Below, in pieces: positions 1 to 10,619 of a stretch of DNA of 64,000 nucleotides (the first letter of the stretch is position 1; each line of letters begins with the position of its first letter). The position numbers were made by a program, and so were the translations under genes. This DNA comes from an uncultured Enterobacterales bacterium (GTDB lineage Bacteria; Pseudomonadota; Gammaproteobacteria; Enterobacterales; CALYQQ01), in contig CALYQQ010000007.1 of NCBI GenBank assembly GCA_945288535.1, positions 1 through 64,000 on the forward strand, read 5' to 3'. The notes beneath the pieces were generated by a model, which was not told where the DNA came from, did not search any database, and saw only the letters and a program-made list of their open reading frames with translations.

Positions 1-5
1 GGGAT

Positions 6-338
6 TTAATCATATAACCACCGACCCGCTTTGGCAGATTTAAGTAACATTCGTATAGTAAGAGGGGCTGGTTTTTGTCCTGTTGGGCGTATAGATTTAG
101 GTAGAAATCTATTAGGTATTAACCAATCACCCTCGTTTGGAAAATATTTTAAAAAATCAAAATTATCTGATTTTATAGGAAATTTATCAAAATAGGCATT
201 AAAAAAATCGGATGCTTCATCCTGTACTATCCCCATATCACGATATAACTCAGTATATAATGTGATTTTTTTCTTACATGGGCGTCCATCTTGGCGTTTA
301 ATCAATTCGAGCACAGAGCGAGATATACTATTTTGCAT
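6..338 (-). CDS. DUF1493 family protein
   Basis: Small soluble protein of about 110 residues. The C-terminal half has the DUF1493 pattern as I recall it: an acidic region, a phenylalanine-rich FDFLKYFP segment, then PLTIRML and the ending SAKAGRWLYD. The function of this family is not established. I place the start at an ATG at 338, preceded by GGA at suitable spacing; the longer open frame would begin with TTG inside the upstream gene. The upstream membrane-protein gene ends at 343, four bases before this start, so the two are very likely co-translated. The pair lies downstream of tRNA-Val on the same strand, typical of an accessory insertion. Confidence 0.7.
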   Translation of the reverse strand: MQNSISRSVLELIKRQDGRPCKKKITLYTELYRDMGIVQDEASDFFNAYFDKFPIKSDNFDFLKYFPNEGDWLIPNRFLPKSIRPTGQKPAPLTIRMLLKSAKAGRWLYD

Positions 339-342
339 TTGA

Positions 343-792
343 TTAATTCCATAATTTATCATTGCTACGAGCAATAATATTATAATGTACTACTGTTTTA
401 TAAATAATTTGGCAAACATCATGTGCTAAAATAATCCACCCAACAAAAGGTACTGAACGCCCCACGAATGCGCCAAGATTATTAGTTAATCTAAATTTTA
501 AATTTGTCACAGGACCACCTACAAATGTAGGTAATATATTGAAAGGCAGGTTGTAATTAAGTAATTTTCTTGAATAAATTGAAGCAACAGAAGTTCCTCT
601 TATTGCACCTATAGGTTTTTGCCGGGTAGGAATGTTATTTCGCCCTAACAAAATACCAACAACCGCACCTACATCATCAACCCCCAATTGTTTCATTGTT
701 TCATCAACAGTGATCCAAAAAAACAATTCACCTGCAGAAAGGTTAGGCATCCCAGCATAAAAATATCCGTAGAGTTCTTCTGTTGTATCCAT
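343..792 (-). CDS. small membrane protein of an accessory gene pair
   Basis: Protein of 149 residues, starting at ATG 792 with GGA about 10 bases upstream. It resembles short proteins often labelled phage membrane protein in enterobacterial islands; I recognise the opening (MDTTEELYGYFYAG) and the NNLGAFVGRSVPFVGW block but know no function. The segment around residues 110-130 is hydrophobic and may insert in the membrane; the middle is basic and polar. It is followed four bases later by a DUF1493 gene. A decayed paralogue lies at about 61.86-62.28 kb, with similarity extending upstream of the start codon. Both copies lie downstream of a tRNA gene on the same strand. Confidence 0.7.
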   Translation of the reverse strand: MDTTEELYGYFYAGMPNLSAGELFFWITVDETMKQLGVDDVGAVVGILLGRNNIPTRQKPIGAIRGTSVASIYSRKLLNYNLPFNILPTFVGGPVTNLKFRLTNNLGAFVGRSVPFVGWIILAHDVCQIIYKTVVHYNIIARSNDKLWN

Positions 793-1090
793 TCAAAAGT
801 AATCCATTATTCACTATTAATAAATAAAGAGTAAAACAGTAAAAATAGTTAATCAAGGCTATGTTTATTAACAAATTTTATAAAAATGAACTTTGCGTGA
901 AATAGTAATGAGAAGTTTAAATGAATATGCTTTGTCATTTAGATAAGAATATGAATGAAATTCATCAAAGAGCGGCTTTTAGAAGATCAAAAAATCTAAT
1001 TTTTAGACAAACAAAAAAAAGAATATTTTTATCTTTGCAGAAGGTTAATTTTTGACAAAAGATGGTGTAATTTTACGGTGCAAAATGAAA

Positions 1091-1125
1091 TAGTTTTACC
1101 CCAGTTTTACCCCAGTTTTACCCCG
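1091..1125 (-). repeat. three direct repeats GGGGTAAAACT
   Basis: Read on the minus strand, GGGGTAAAACT occurs three times in a row, about 60-95 bases past the 3' end of tRNA-Val. Short GGGGTAA-type direct repeats are familiar beside tRNA genes upstream of P4-type integrase genes, where they probably act as arm-type sites. No integrase gene remains here, so a former attachment site is inferred. Confidence 0.5.
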
Positions 1126-1157
1126 GTACAAAATTTAACCGCACCTTTATTTCTCTG

Positions 1158-1179
1158 AAAGCCTTGTGGGATAAGGCTT
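1158..1179 (-). terminator. hairpin just after tRNA-Val
   Basis: Inverted repeat AAGCCTT/AAGGCTT with a short loop, within 30 bases of the tRNA 3' end on the minus strand and followed by a few T residues. It could terminate the tRNA transcript or belong to an old attachment site. Confidence 0.4.
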
Positions 1180-1184
1180 AGAAG

Positions 1185-1261
1185 TGGTGCGTCCGAGTGG
1201 ACTCGAACCACCGACCCCCACCATGTCAAGGTGGTGCTCTAACCAACTGAGCTACGGACGC
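1185..1261 (-). tRNA. tRNA-Val (GAC)
   Basis: Full cloverleaf on the minus strand: acceptor GCGTCCG pairs with CGGACGC, anticodon loop TTGACAT in a CACC/GGTG stem gives anticodon GAC, the T-loop GTTCGAGTC is present and CCA is encoded. It lies near mdtK, as E. coli valV/valW do. Confidence 0.97.
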
Positions 1262-1863
1262 ACTGTACAAATCAAACAATTCGCTTAACTGATTTCCTTG
1301 ATTTATGGGCTGAGATTATGGCGTAATTTTTCGTAGCTGACAAGTAATTTATCCATTTATAATTCGTTTGCTTGATCTGTAAGCAAAATATGCTGAAAAA
1401 GTAACTTCATTGTTGTTATTTTAGCTAATGAGTGTTAGTCATTATTGAAAATAGTGCGAGTAATTTACTTTCATAAGTAGCATAGCATTGTTAAAGATAA
1501 CCAATAGGTAATTATAAATTCGCTTCTGAACATTTATTTTTATGAACTTCATAAAATGCGCTCTTATGATTATTATTTTGTTTAGATGCATTGATTATTG
1601 CTATTTATCACGTTTGTATCAAAGTTATCTATCATAATTAGATAATTACCTTAGCAGCATTATGTAGAACCACTCAAGCGGAATACAGATAAGATATATG
1701 TCCGTTTATTCATAATCGTTTATTAAAACTAAATAATTCATTTAAATAAAATATTGGGTTAATAAACCTATTATGCGCTGGCTAGTTGATAAAAATTTTG
1801 TATGACAACTTTTACCAACAGAATAAACAATCAGTTACGTTTATAATACAAAAAGAGGTTATT
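1262..1863. other. AT-rich gene-free region
   Basis: About 600 bases without an ORF worth calling between tRNA-Val and the DUF486 gene. I see no clear repeat or RNA gene. Confidence 0.5.
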
Positions 1864-2205
1864 ATGCCTGTATGGATGATTACAGCAGTAATGCTTGTTT
1901 TATCAAATATTTTTATGACATTTGCATGGTATGGACATTTAAAAGGACTACATGATAAACCATGGATTATTGCAGCACTAATTAGTTGGGGTATTGCATT
2001 AGGGGAGTATCTGATTCAAGTTCCTGCCAATCGTATTGGTTATACGCAGTTGTCAGTTGCACAATTAAAAATAATGCAAGAAGTCATTACACTTGCTGTA
2101 TTCGTTCCTTTTAGTTTTTATTTTATGCATCAGCCAATTAAATTGGATTATCTTTGGGCTGGCTTATGTATGTTAGGTGCGGTCTATTTTATTTTTCGTT
2201 CGTAA
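1864..2205 (+). CDS. DUF486 (DMT superfamily) membrane protein
   Basis: Protein of 113 residues with about four hydrophobic helices. It has the DUF486 hallmarks: FMTFAWYGHLK near the N-terminus, LGEYLIQVPANRIGY in the middle, and the QLKIMQEVITLAVFVPFS segment. DUF486 proteins are predicted inner-membrane members of the drug/metabolite transporter group; substrate unknown. I start at ATG 1864, which has AGAGG upstream, rather than at an upstream ATG that would add 26 polar residues. It converges with mdtK. Confidence 0.85.
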   Translation: MPVWMITAVMLVLSNIFMTFAWYGHLKGLHDKPWIIAALISWGIALGEYLIQVPANRIGYTQLSVAQLKIMQEVITLAVFVPFSFYFMHQPIKLDYLWAGLCMLGAVYFIFRS

Positions 2206-2394
2206 ATTTAGGATGTTATGAAAAACAAAACAAGATAATGATTTTTTATCATGACGTTGTGTCAATGAAATCAGTGTGTTTAATACTGTTGCGGTATCAT
2301 CTATTTCATATAACAACGCCATAAAATGTAGCAATTTATATCGTTATTTTATTAAAAACTATAAAACTATAAATGTTATTAAAGGTTATTATTA

Positions 2395-3765
2395 TCACAG
2401 TATATGCTTAAGAATAACGTGTTTAGGTTGTTGCTGTAACCAACGCAGTCGTAATGTCATTAATGTAGATGAAGCTGCCAAGCCTGCAATAAAACCACAC
2501 CAAAAACCAGCAGGTCCCATTCGAGGTATTAACCAATCTGTTAATGCTAAAATATAGCCGATAGGTAAACCTAGAATCCAGTAAGATATAAATGTGATAA
2601 TAAATATGGGTCGATTATCCTTATAACCACGTAGAATACCACTAGAAACAACTTGAATAGCATCGGGACATTGATAAATGGCCGCTAATAACATAAGAGA
2701 TGATGCGACTAGAACAACATCAATCTCTTTGTTGTAAAGGAAAGAAATCTGTTCTCGTGCGATTATTGTAAATATTGCCGTAATAATGGCGATAGAAAGA
2801 CCTATGGTTAAACTAGTATAGGCCGCAATTTTCGCTTTTTCTGGTGCGCCTTGGCCCAAGCAATGTCCAACGCGTATTGCAGCAGCAACACTCATCGAAA
2901 GAGGAAAAACAAAAATAAAACTACTAAAATTAAGTGCTATTTGATGGCCTGCGACGGCAATTACGCCTAATGGTGCAATAAGTAAAGAAACTACAGAAAA
3001 AAGAAATACTTCAAAAAAGAGTGCCATGGCAATGGGCAGACCCAGCATAAATTGCCGTGCTAATATTGACCATTGAGGACCTCTAAAGTAGCTATACTTT
3101 TGAATATCACGTTGACTGGGCGTATGGCTAGTATAAATCCAAAATAGCAAAAACATCAGCCAGTAAACAATCGCTCCGGCTATACCACATCCGATACCGC
3201 CTAAAGCCGGGGCCCCGAGCTTACCATAGATAAAAATATAATTTACAGGTATATTAATTAAGAGTGCTAGAATGCCTATTATCATGCTGGGCAGTGTTTT
3301 CGAAATGCCTTCACATCGATTACGAAGCACCTGAAAAAAGAGAAAACCAGGAGCTCCCCACATAATTGTTCTTAAATATCCAATAGCGACTTTGCCTAAT
3401 GCAGGATCAGATGCACTGATTATATTAATAATAATATTGCTATTATAAAGAAATAGCATAATTAGTATTGACAGAAAAAAGGCTAACCAATAGCTTTGTG
3501 TAACTAGCTGCGCTATTCGACTTCGCCGCATTGAACCGTTTAATTGTGCAATTATAGGTGTCAATGCAATTAAAAAACCATTACCAAAATAGATAGCAGG
3601 GATCCAAATGGATGTCCCTAAAGCAACGCCGGCTAAATCAGTCGGACTAACACGCCCCGCCATGACTGCATCAACAACACCAAAAGCCGTTTGTGATCCT
3701 TGGGCAATAAACACGGGTATAGCAAGTAATAACAGCTTACGTGCTTCCTGAACATACTTTTGCAC
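2395..3765 (-). CDS. mdtK: MATE family multidrug efflux pump MdtK/NorM
   Basis: Protein of 456 residues with 12 predicted membrane helices, aligning along its whole length with E. coli MdtK ([16 protein letters not shown] start, VVDAVMAGR in helix 1, [37 protein letters not shown]). MATE pumps export cationic drugs and toxins across the inner membrane in exchange for sodium or protons. The start codon is GTG with GGAG upstream. The adjacent divergent gene is ribE and a tRNA-Val lies nearby, matching E. coli. Confidence 0.95.
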   Translation of the reverse strand: MQKYVQEARKLLLLAIPVFIAQGSQTAFGVVDAVMAGRVSPTDLAGVALGTSIWIPAIYFGNGFLIALTPIIAQLNGSMRRSRIAQLVTQSYWLAFFLSILIMLFLYNSNIIINIISASDPALGKVAIGYLRTIMWGAPGFLFFQVLRNRCEGISKTLPSMIIGILALLINIPVNYIFIYGKLGAPALGGIGCGIAGAIVYWLMFLLFWIYTSHTPSQRDIQKYSYFRGPQWSILARQFMLGLPIAMALFFEVFLFSVVSLLIAPLGVIAVAGHQIALNFSSFIFVFPLSMSVAAAIRVGHCLGQGAPEKAKIAAYTSLTIGLSIAIITAIFTIIAREQISFLYNKEIDVVLVASSLMLLAAIYQCPDAIQVVSSGILRGYKDNRPIFIITFISYWILGLPIGYILALTDWLIPRMGPAGFWCGFIAGLAASSTLMTLRLRWLQQQPKHVILKHIL

Positions 3766-4206
3766 AGAAACTCCAATTAATTAGTTATGTGTTATAAAGA
3801 TATCTAAATAATGCTAGTTATAGGAGATCAATAAAATAGATATCATAAAAAGTCATTAACCCGAACAGCAGAAAAATGCCAATGAAATTGTTATTGTCAT
3901 ATTTGCTTATGAAGTTAATTAAAATTACTGTTTTTACCTGACTGTCACAGATAAAAAAGCTGCCCATTTTAGCAAAAAAAAGTATAAATGATAGTTATTA
4001 ACACTATCATAAGGCATAAATAGAGTGCTGAAATAGCCTATTCAGCGACAGCAAGGTATTACTGCGATGGAATGAAAAATACATTATTATATCGTTAAAT
4101 AAGTTGATGACGTTTGAATTAGCTAAAATGGCATAATTCGTTTGCATATTCATAAAGTTAAAAAGAAAAATAGTTGTTATTATCCGTGTAAAAGAGGATT
4201 TAAATT
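3766..4206. other. mdtK-ribE divergent intergenic region
   Basis: About 440 bases holding the two divergent promoters by position. I see no FMN riboswitch-like conserved core. Confidence 0.4.
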
Positions 4207-4818
4207 ATGTTTACTGGTATTGTTAAAGCTACAGCAACCTTAGTTTCGATAGAAGAACAAGAAAATTTTCGGACGCACGTGATAAAGTTCCCAAATTATT
4301 TATTGGATGGTTTAGTGCCGGGCGCATCTGTCGCAAATAATGGTTGTTGTCTGACCGTCACAAAGATTGATAATGATTTAGTCAGTTTCGATTTAATGGC
4401 AGAAACGCTTCGCTTAACTAATCTTGGCTTATTGAGGGTTGGTGATAGCGTTAATCTTGAACGTGCTGCGCGTTTTAATGATGAAATTGGTGGGCATTTG
4501 ATGTCCGGACATATTATCTGTATGGCGGAAATAACGCGAATTGTGCGTAGTAAAAATAATTGTCAAATGTGGTTCAAAATGCCATCATCATTAATGAATT
4601 ATATATTATATAAAGGGTTTATTGGCATTGATGGGGCGAGTTTAACTATTTGCGATATTATTGATAATACGTTTTGTGTTAATTTAATTCCTGAAACATT
4701 AGAAAGAACCTTATTTTTGAGCCGTAAAATTGGTGATAATGTCAATATTGAAATCGATCCTCAAACACAAACTATCGTGGATACGATAGAGCGTATTATG
4801 GCGTATAACTCCCGCTAA
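4207..4818 (+). CDS. ribE: riboflavin synthase alpha subunit
   Basis: Protein of 203 residues. It makes riboflavin by dismutation of two molecules of 6,7-dimethyl-8-ribityllumazine. Two tandem lumazine-binding repeats are visible: MFTGIV with CCLTV and GGHLMSGH in the first, and IDGASLT with LIPETLERT in the second. It aligns with E. coli RibE (213 residues) but lacks the last ten or so residues of the tail, which are not catalytic. AAAGAGG precedes the ATG. It is monocistronic and divergent from mdtK. Confidence 0.96.
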   Translation: MFTGIVKATATLVSIEEQENFRTHVIKFPNYLLDGLVPGASVANNGCCLTVTKIDNDLVSFDLMAETLRLTNLGLLRVGDSVNLERAARFNDEIGGHLMSGHIICMAEITRIVRSKNNCQMWFKMPSSLMNYILYKGFIGIDGASLTICDIIDNTFCVNLIPETLERTLFLSRKIGDNVNIEIDPQTQTIVDTIERIMAYNSR

Positions 4819-4824
4819 AAATAA

Positions 4825-4857
4825 GTTATATAAGATAATGACTTAATCTTATATGAC
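4825..4857 (+). terminator. probable ribE terminator
   Basis: Stem ATATAAGAT/ATCTTATAT, extended by GTT/GAC pairing with one wobble, starts seven bases after the ribE stop. The stem is AT-rich and the T tract weak, so confidence is moderate. Confidence 0.45.
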
Positions 4858-6373
4858 GGTTTGCTTATATTAGGTAAGAATTATCCTATGGACGGATCAT
4901 TCCTACTATGGGATGCGACGGATAAGGCATAATTTGCTTTAATATTTACTGTTTACGATGTTATTCGTCCTTTATATAAGGTATATACTGTTAATAAATG
5001 ACGGCATAAAGAATAAGGTATTATTAGTATTCCATTATAATTGCATATATTGATTTTTATATATTTTTTTACGATAAAAAATAAACAATTCAATCATAAC
5101 GTTTGGAACATTATATATACAAGCAAATGCTTTTTTGCTTATTGCTAGCATTTCATAAAGACGAATGTAATATAGACCAATTTTTAGCGTATTAATACCT
5201 GCCTTTAAGCTAGCAATTTGCTAAAACTACGACTTTTTGTTAAAAATAGAGAATGATTTAACGATATTGTCTAAATAAACAACAGTCGTTTTTTAGCATC
5301 AACGTCATCATTGTTAATGACTAAAACGCTATTGTGTGGGTATTAAGTATATAGGCAAGTATGTTCCATATCATTATCGTATAGAGGCACACAGCTTTTT
5401 GCCCATCAATAAATAAATCGTTTTATTTATCAAAGAAATTTCGTTGTTATTACTTATTAATTGTGAAAGGGTATTCACCATAAGTTTGGTTTAATAGTAT
5501 GCTTATTTTATTATTCATTCTAGGATTATTGAATCACGTAAATTGGCACGTAATATATTTTGGTAATGATCATGATACTATTAAGTTAAAAAACTAAATT
5601 AACTATACAATCAGAATGTTAAACCATCTTTTTTAAGTAAATAGAAAATGAATTTAAATTACCATTAGTGTTTTTTCAGATAAAAGAGATAAAATGTTTC
5701 TAAGGAAAAGAGGCGTTTTCTTAGAATGAAGTCAGTATCACTCTATGATCAATAAGCGTTAGTTGACATTAATAATAAATATACCGTACATAGTATGGTC
5801 TTTACTAATGAAGATAATGGGCTATTGGTAAGTAAGAGTAAATATATAGCACTTTGCTGATAAGAAAATATTACAGTAATTAAAAAGCATTAAGGTATAA
5901 GCAATATATCAATATTCTTAAAAATAGCGATTATAATAGCACTGTGGGTAAGTGGATTATTACACAGCCAGCAGCACTTAGCTCTTATTAATCCCTTAAA
6001 ATGATCACATTAAAATTCAGCATATATAGTATAAATGACGTTACTTATCATTAATAAAATGGTATTGAAAAATAAAAAATAGCTAAGTATAGGAAGTAGT
6101 ATTTTTGCTAGTAGAATGAGTTATATAGGTTTAACAAAGTAGCCTACCGATTAAGTAGGCTATTTATAGTATTACATATAAAAGAATAAAAAATTAAATA
6201 ACTATACTTTTAATTCTTATTAAGCTAACTATTGCGTTATTTCACTCATATTGCGAGTTATGAACAATAAAATAAGCACTTTTTAAACATAGATACTGGC
6301 ATTTAAAAAGCATTATTTTTTAAGGTAAATAAATCAGCTTAATTAACCATACGATCCATTAAATGGAATTAAC
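4858..6373. other. 1.5 kb gene-free region with an orphan hairpin
   Basis: No ORF of useful length. A strong hairpin lies at 6140-6162 and another inverted repeat at 5698-5726. In E. coli cfa converges with ribE here. A short minus-strand open stretch at about 5040-5230 is faintly protein-like, but I cannot claim it as a cfa remnant. Confidence 0.4.
6140..6162. terminator. orphan hairpin between ribE and ydgA
   Basis: Stem TAGCCTAC/GTAGGCTA with a 7-base loop, followed on the plus strand by TTTATAG. It is over 200 bases beyond the ydgA stop and 1.3 kb from ribE, so it may mark the end of a lost gene. Confidence 0.4.
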
Positions 6374-7828
6374 CTATCTATTAAATGCGTCTAAAAAAGT
6401 TTCAGCTTTTATTGAATGTCCATTAATAGAGAAGAGATCGTTTTCATAAAATAAGTCACTATGTAATGTTTTATCATCGATATCAATTAACATTGACAGT
6501 AAGTTTTCTCTACTATAGACCGTATCGTCTTTATTCATTTTTGCCTGCTGTAATGAATTAAACATCTCTTTTACCAATTGCAGTATTTGCGAAGGTTTCA
6601 TCGAATTATTTTTTAATGATATTAAATTAGCTAAAGAATATTCTAACATAGATCTTTGCGCATTTAGTTTAAATTTAATTAACTTTATAATATCTTTGGG
6701 CGAAGTAAGTTTGCCATTTTTCATTTGAAGATCAAATGAAGCATTGAGCTCGCCTTGATTATTTTTCCAATGAAATGAAGGTATAGAGAAAGTTGGATTA
6801 TTTTCTAAAATTTTCGTAATACCTTCATTAAATCTTTTATCTGTTAGATACTTCGTGTCACCCAATAGTAATTGATTATATAGATCGAGTAATACGCTAA
6901 ATCCTTGTGCATTTATATTATTGAAATTTGTGTTGAATTTTATAGTACCAAAATTAGCTTGATTAACGATTAACCCACCAAATTGGAACGTTGATTGGCC
7001 TTCATAATTATTGCCTTTAGGTATTGAAGATGAATTAATATGAACTTGGTTAAGATCCATATTAGGAAAATCAAGTGAGTTTGCACCATTAATTGAAAAG
7101 ACATTAAGGTCAAAATGTTCATTACCTGTGTATATATTTAATGGTTGTTGGTTTGGCTGATTTGGAAAACGATTAATATTATTTTTATATTTTAAACCAG
7201 ATAAAAGAAACTTTAGACCACCAAGATTAATATTAAGATCATCAATTTTAAAGGTTGAACTGATAGTATCTAAGTTGTTTTTAACTTTTCCTGAAAACTC
7301 AATACCTTTTACAAGAATGTTTGTATGCGCATCTTTCATATTTATTGTGGCAAATTTACCATTGAAACCCATATATTCCGTATACAAATCCAGATCAATT
7401 ATAAAAGGTTCTTTACCATTGGTTAACATTTTTTTAGCCATTTGAACCATTGGATTATCAGCAACAAGCATAATATTAACTGAAGCTAATTTAGGTTTGA
7501 ATGAAAAATGACTTAAAGAGGCTAATGGAAATGGACCATGTGATACATTTGCTGAAAGAGGAAGCGTTGCATTATCATAGCTAAGAGAAAAGAGAATTTT
7601 TGAGCTAAAAATACCACGATTAAATTTTACTAATTTAAATTCAGGTAATTTTACTAAGTTATTAAATCCAGTTTTATTATAGGGAATTTGGGTTATTATT
7701 TTAGTATTGATATATTGGACATACTCAGGTAAATCTTTTTCTATAATTTTACCTGTATTCCACGACATATAAACCCAACCAGCTAAGGTAACACCTGCTA
7801 CCGTTATCACTATATTGCTTTTTTTCAT
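6374..7828 (-). CDS. ydgA: YdgA-like DUF945 family protein
   Basis: Protein of 484 residues with one N-terminal membrane anchor (about residues 5-22) and a long periplasmic part. The motifs SHGPFPLASL and, later, PSFHWKNNQGE match the DUF945/YdgA family; E. coli YdgA has 502 residues. Function in the envelope is unknown. I start at ATG 7828 (MKKSNIVITVAG), which aligns with E. coli YdgA; an in-frame ATG 51 bases upstream would add a second hydrophobic stretch without a better ribosome site. It stands alone between two long gene-free regions. Confidence 0.88.
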   Translation of the reverse strand: MKKSNIVITVAGVTLAGWVYMSWNTGKIIEKDLPEYVQYINTKIITQIPYNKTGFNNLVKLPEFKLVKFNRGIFSSKILFSLSYDNATLPLSANVSHGPFPLASLSHFSFKPKLASVNIMLVADNPMVQMAKKMLTNGKEPFIIDLDLYTEYMGFNGKFATINMKDAHTNILVKGIEFSGKVKNNLDTISSTFKIDDLNINLGGLKFLLSGLKYKNNINRFPNQPNQQPLNIYTGNEHFDLNVFSINGANSLDFPNMDLNQVHINSSSIPKGNNYEGQSTFQFGGLIVNQANFGTIKFNTNFNNINAQGFSVLLDLYNQLLLGDTKYLTDKRFNEGITKILENNPTFSIPSFHWKNNQGELNASFDLQMKNGKLTSPKDIIKLIKFKLNAQRSMLEYSLANLISLKNNSMKPSQILQLVKEMFNSLQQAKMNKDDTVYSRENLLSMLIDIDDKTLHSDLFYENDLFSINGHSIKAETFLDAFNR

Positions 7829-8706
7829 TATATTATTCGCTCTAAAAATATAAATAAGAAATAATAGTAGATATATCATTACTATTAATAGTAGAATATC
7901 ATGTAATTAAAGATAATTGCTAATAAAAATTAATTTTAATTGTTTTAAATGACTTAACTTATAATGTAATTGATGATAGATCTATTAAATAATTTTATTT
8001 ATTAATAAAATAACTTCAGTAATATTATCTTCTTAATAAGTTTTATTTAATATTATCAAACAATTGTATTTATAAATTGATTAAAATTAATATTTTTTTA
8101 TTATCAATTTCTTTTAGAAAAGAATGATTTTCTATATTTTATTATATTATTGAAGAAATAAGTTGTTTATAATAAAAATATAACTAATTATTTAATTTTA
8201 ATGGTTATTTTTTAATAATTAAGTTGAGTGATAATAATTTAATAGTGTAAGTAATATTGTTAAATTATAAATATTTTTTATAGATATTTACTGTTGTTGA
8301 AACAAATCATAATAATGATATAAATAAAATAGGGTAATAATCAATATGATAAACTAATTTAATTTACATAAAATACTACAATAAACAAATTATCATAATA
8401 ATAGACTGATATTAAAGACTATATCAATATATTAACTTAAGATTACTATTATCATGACTATATTTAGTATAATTTATAGCTGTTTTATAATACTCGAAAT
8501 AACATAATAAATAAGTTACCAGTATCATTATGTATTTAGCAAAAAGATTTTTCTAGTTTGCTATCAGGGATTAATTAACGTGTTACTATATAATGCTATA
8601 AAGCGTATAATATAATTAATATATTGCGTCTTATTTGTCATTAGTTAATGGCTATTTGTAATTGTAACCGGATTAAAATACGAAGAATGCGTTATAAGCG
8701 TTGATT
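7829..8706. other. very AT-rich gene-free region
   Basis: About 880 bases between ydgA and fumA, almost entirely A and T runs. No ORF, RNA gene or repeat family seen. Confidence 0.5.
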
Positions 8707-8727
8707 CAGCCTGCTAAAAGCAGGCTG
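8707..8727 (-). terminator. fumA terminator
   Basis: Perfect 8-bp stem CAGCCTGC/GCAGGCTG with a 5-base loop, 10 bases beyond the fumA stop codon on the minus strand. Confidence 0.75.
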
Positions 8728-8736
8728 TTATTCTCA

Positions 8737-10371
8737 TTAAAAGCGTTTTCCAGCATCAATCATTGCAAAAAAATCGTTGCCTTTATCGTCAACTAAAATA
8801 AATGCAGGGAAGTCCACAACTTCAATGCGCCAGATGGCTTCCATACCGAGTTCAGGGAAAGCAATACATTCAATATTGGTAATACTATTTTGCGCTAAAA
8901 TTGCAGCTGGGCCCCCAATACTTCCTAAATAGAATCCACCATGTTTATGGCAAGCCTCGGTAACCTGTTTACTTCGATTACCTTTAGATAGCATTATCAA
9001 ACTACCGCCATGTGATTGGAATTCATCAACATAACCATCCATTCGACCTGCTGTTGTAGGTCCAAGTGAGCCACAAGGATATCCATTTGGTGTTTTTGCC
9101 GGACCAGCGTAATAAATAGGATGATCTTTAATATATTGTGGTAAATCCTCACCTCTATCTAGACGTTCTTTTAATCGAGCATGCGCAATATCACGTGCTA
9201 CAATGATAGTCCCTGTAAGAGATAATCTTGTGGATACAGGATATTGTGATAATTCCGTCAGAACCTCTTTTATGGGTCTGTTCAAATTAATTTTTACTGC
9301 CTCGCCTTCGCCAGCATTACGCATAGATTCGGGAATGTATTTACCTGGATTGTCTTCCATTTTTTCAATCCAAATACCCTCTTTATTGATTTTAGCTTTA
9401 ATATTACGGTCCGCTGAACAAGATACCCCGATCCCTATTGGGCAAGATGCGCCATGACGAGGCAGACGAATGACACGAATATCATGGGCAAAATATTTAC
9501 CACCAAACTGAGCACCAATACCAAATTGCTGTGCCGCTTTTAGTAATTTATCTTCCAATTCACGGTCACGAAATGCTTGTCCATGTTCATTACCTTGAGT
9601 AGGTAAATTGTCATAATATTTAGTAGAGGCTAGTTTTACTGTTTTTAAATTTGTTTCGGCAGATGTTCCACCTATAACAATTGCGACATGATAAGGTGGG
9701 CAAGCAGCTGTACCTAGAGAACGCATTTTTTCAATTAAATAACTTTCTAATTTACCTGGTACAATAAGTGCTTTTGTTTCTTGATAAAGAAAGGTTTTAT
9801 TTGCCGAGCCGCCACCTTTAGTCACACAGAGAAAATTGTATTCATTGCCTTTCGTTGCATATAAATCGATTTGTGCAGGTAAATTAGTACCTGTATTAAC
9901 CTCATCGTACATTGTCAGAGGAGCATTTTGTGAATAACGAAGATTTTCATTCGTATAGGTATTGTAAACGCCACGTGATAAAGCTTCTTCATCATTGCCA
10001 TCGGTCCAAACGTGCTGACCTTTTTTCCCCATAATGATTGCTGTTCCTGTATCTTGGCAGAAAGGTAAGATCCCTTTTGCCGAAATTTCGGCATTACGTA
10101 GAAAGGTTAAAGCAACATATTTATCATTTTCACTTGCTTGTGGATCATTAAGAATTTGGCTTACTTGTTGTTGGTGTGCTTTGCGTAATAAAAAAGCTGA
10201 ATCACGGAATGCGTGTTGTGCCAATAATGTTAAGGCTTCTGGGGCCACTTTTACAATTTCTTTTCCTTCAAATTCAGTGACAGAAATATGTTCTTTGCTT
10301 AGCAAATAATATTCTGTATCGTCTTTTTCCATAGGAAAAGGTTCTTGATAATAAAACTCAGGTGTTGACAT
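8737..10371 (-). CDS. fumA: class I fumarase (iron-sulfur, FumA/FumB type)
   Basis: Protein of 544 residues that reversibly hydrates fumarate to malate in the TCA cycle. It aligns end to end with E. coli FumA (548 residues). The three cysteines that hold the 4Fe-4S cluster are visible in [10 protein letters not shown] (about 104), TAACPPYH (about 223) and GASCPIG (about 317). I start at ATG 10371 ([13 protein letters not shown]) because AAGAG sits at proper spacing before it; an ATG six codons upstream overlaps that site. A terminator follows directly. FumA and FumB cannot be told apart from sequence alone. Confidence 0.96.
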   Translation of the reverse strand: MSTPEFYYQEPFPMEKDDTEYYLLSKEHISVTEFEGKEIVKVAPEALTLLAQHAFRDSAFLLRKAHQQQVSQILNDPQASENDKYVALTFLRNAEISAKGILPFCQDTGTAIIMGKKGQHVWTDGNDEEALSRGVYNTYTNENLRYSQNAPLTMYDEVNTGTNLPAQIDLYATKGNEYNFLCVTKGGGSANKTFLYQETKALIVPGKLESYLIEKMRSLGTAACPPYHVAIVIGGTSAETNLKTVKLASTKYYDNLPTQGNEHGQAFRDRELEDKLLKAAQQFGIGAQFGGKYFAHDIRVIRLPRHGASCPIGIGVSCSADRNIKAKINKEGIWIEKMEDNPGKYIPESMRNAGEGEAVKINLNRPIKEVLTELSQYPVSTRLSLTGTIIVARDIAHARLKERLDRGEDLPQYIKDHPIYYAGPAKTPNGYPCGSLGPTTAGRMDGYVDEFQSHGGSLIMLSKGNRSKQVTEACHKHGGFYLGSIGGPAAILAQNSITNIECIAFPELGMEAIWRIEVVDFPAFILVDDKGNDFFAMIDAGKRF

Positions 10372-10619
10372 GTTTTTTCTCTTTTTCATAGTAAATTAAC
10401 AACTTCCAGTGTGGGATATTATGGTAATGAAATAGCGATATATTGCAATAATTGTGTATTATTGTTGAAAAAATTCAGTCATTGATCACTATTTGGTAAT
10501 TTATCTGTATAAAGAAATAGTTAAAGTATCTCTATTTATTGAGCGAGCGCAAAAGTCAAACGGAAATAGTATGTTATAACGTTGATTCAGCCATTTTAAC
10601 TATAATCATAGATAACATA

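Larger units (their letters stand above)
793..1184. other. spacer between tRNA-Val and accessory pair
   Basis: No credible ORF. It holds three short direct repeats (1091-1125) and a short inverted repeat near the tRNA 3' end. The first 130 bases next to the 792 start are similar to sequence upstream of the decayed paralogue at 62.28-62.42 kb. Confidence 0.5.

Noticed and set aside
2276-2557. Plus-strand ORF of 93 codons
   Set aside because: Its second half lies over the 3' end of mdtK in another frame, there is no family match, and mdtK is certain.
3766-4206. Possible FMN riboswitch ahead of ribE
   Set aside because: The conserved riboswitch core segments are not visible, and in E. coli the riboswitch controls ribB rather than ribE.
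5040-5230. Minus-strand open stretch that might be the C-terminus of Cfa, expected convergent with ribE
   Set aside because: Only a few scattered residues agree with E. coli Cfa and no catalytic motif is found in the rest of the gap; not enough to call a pseudogene.
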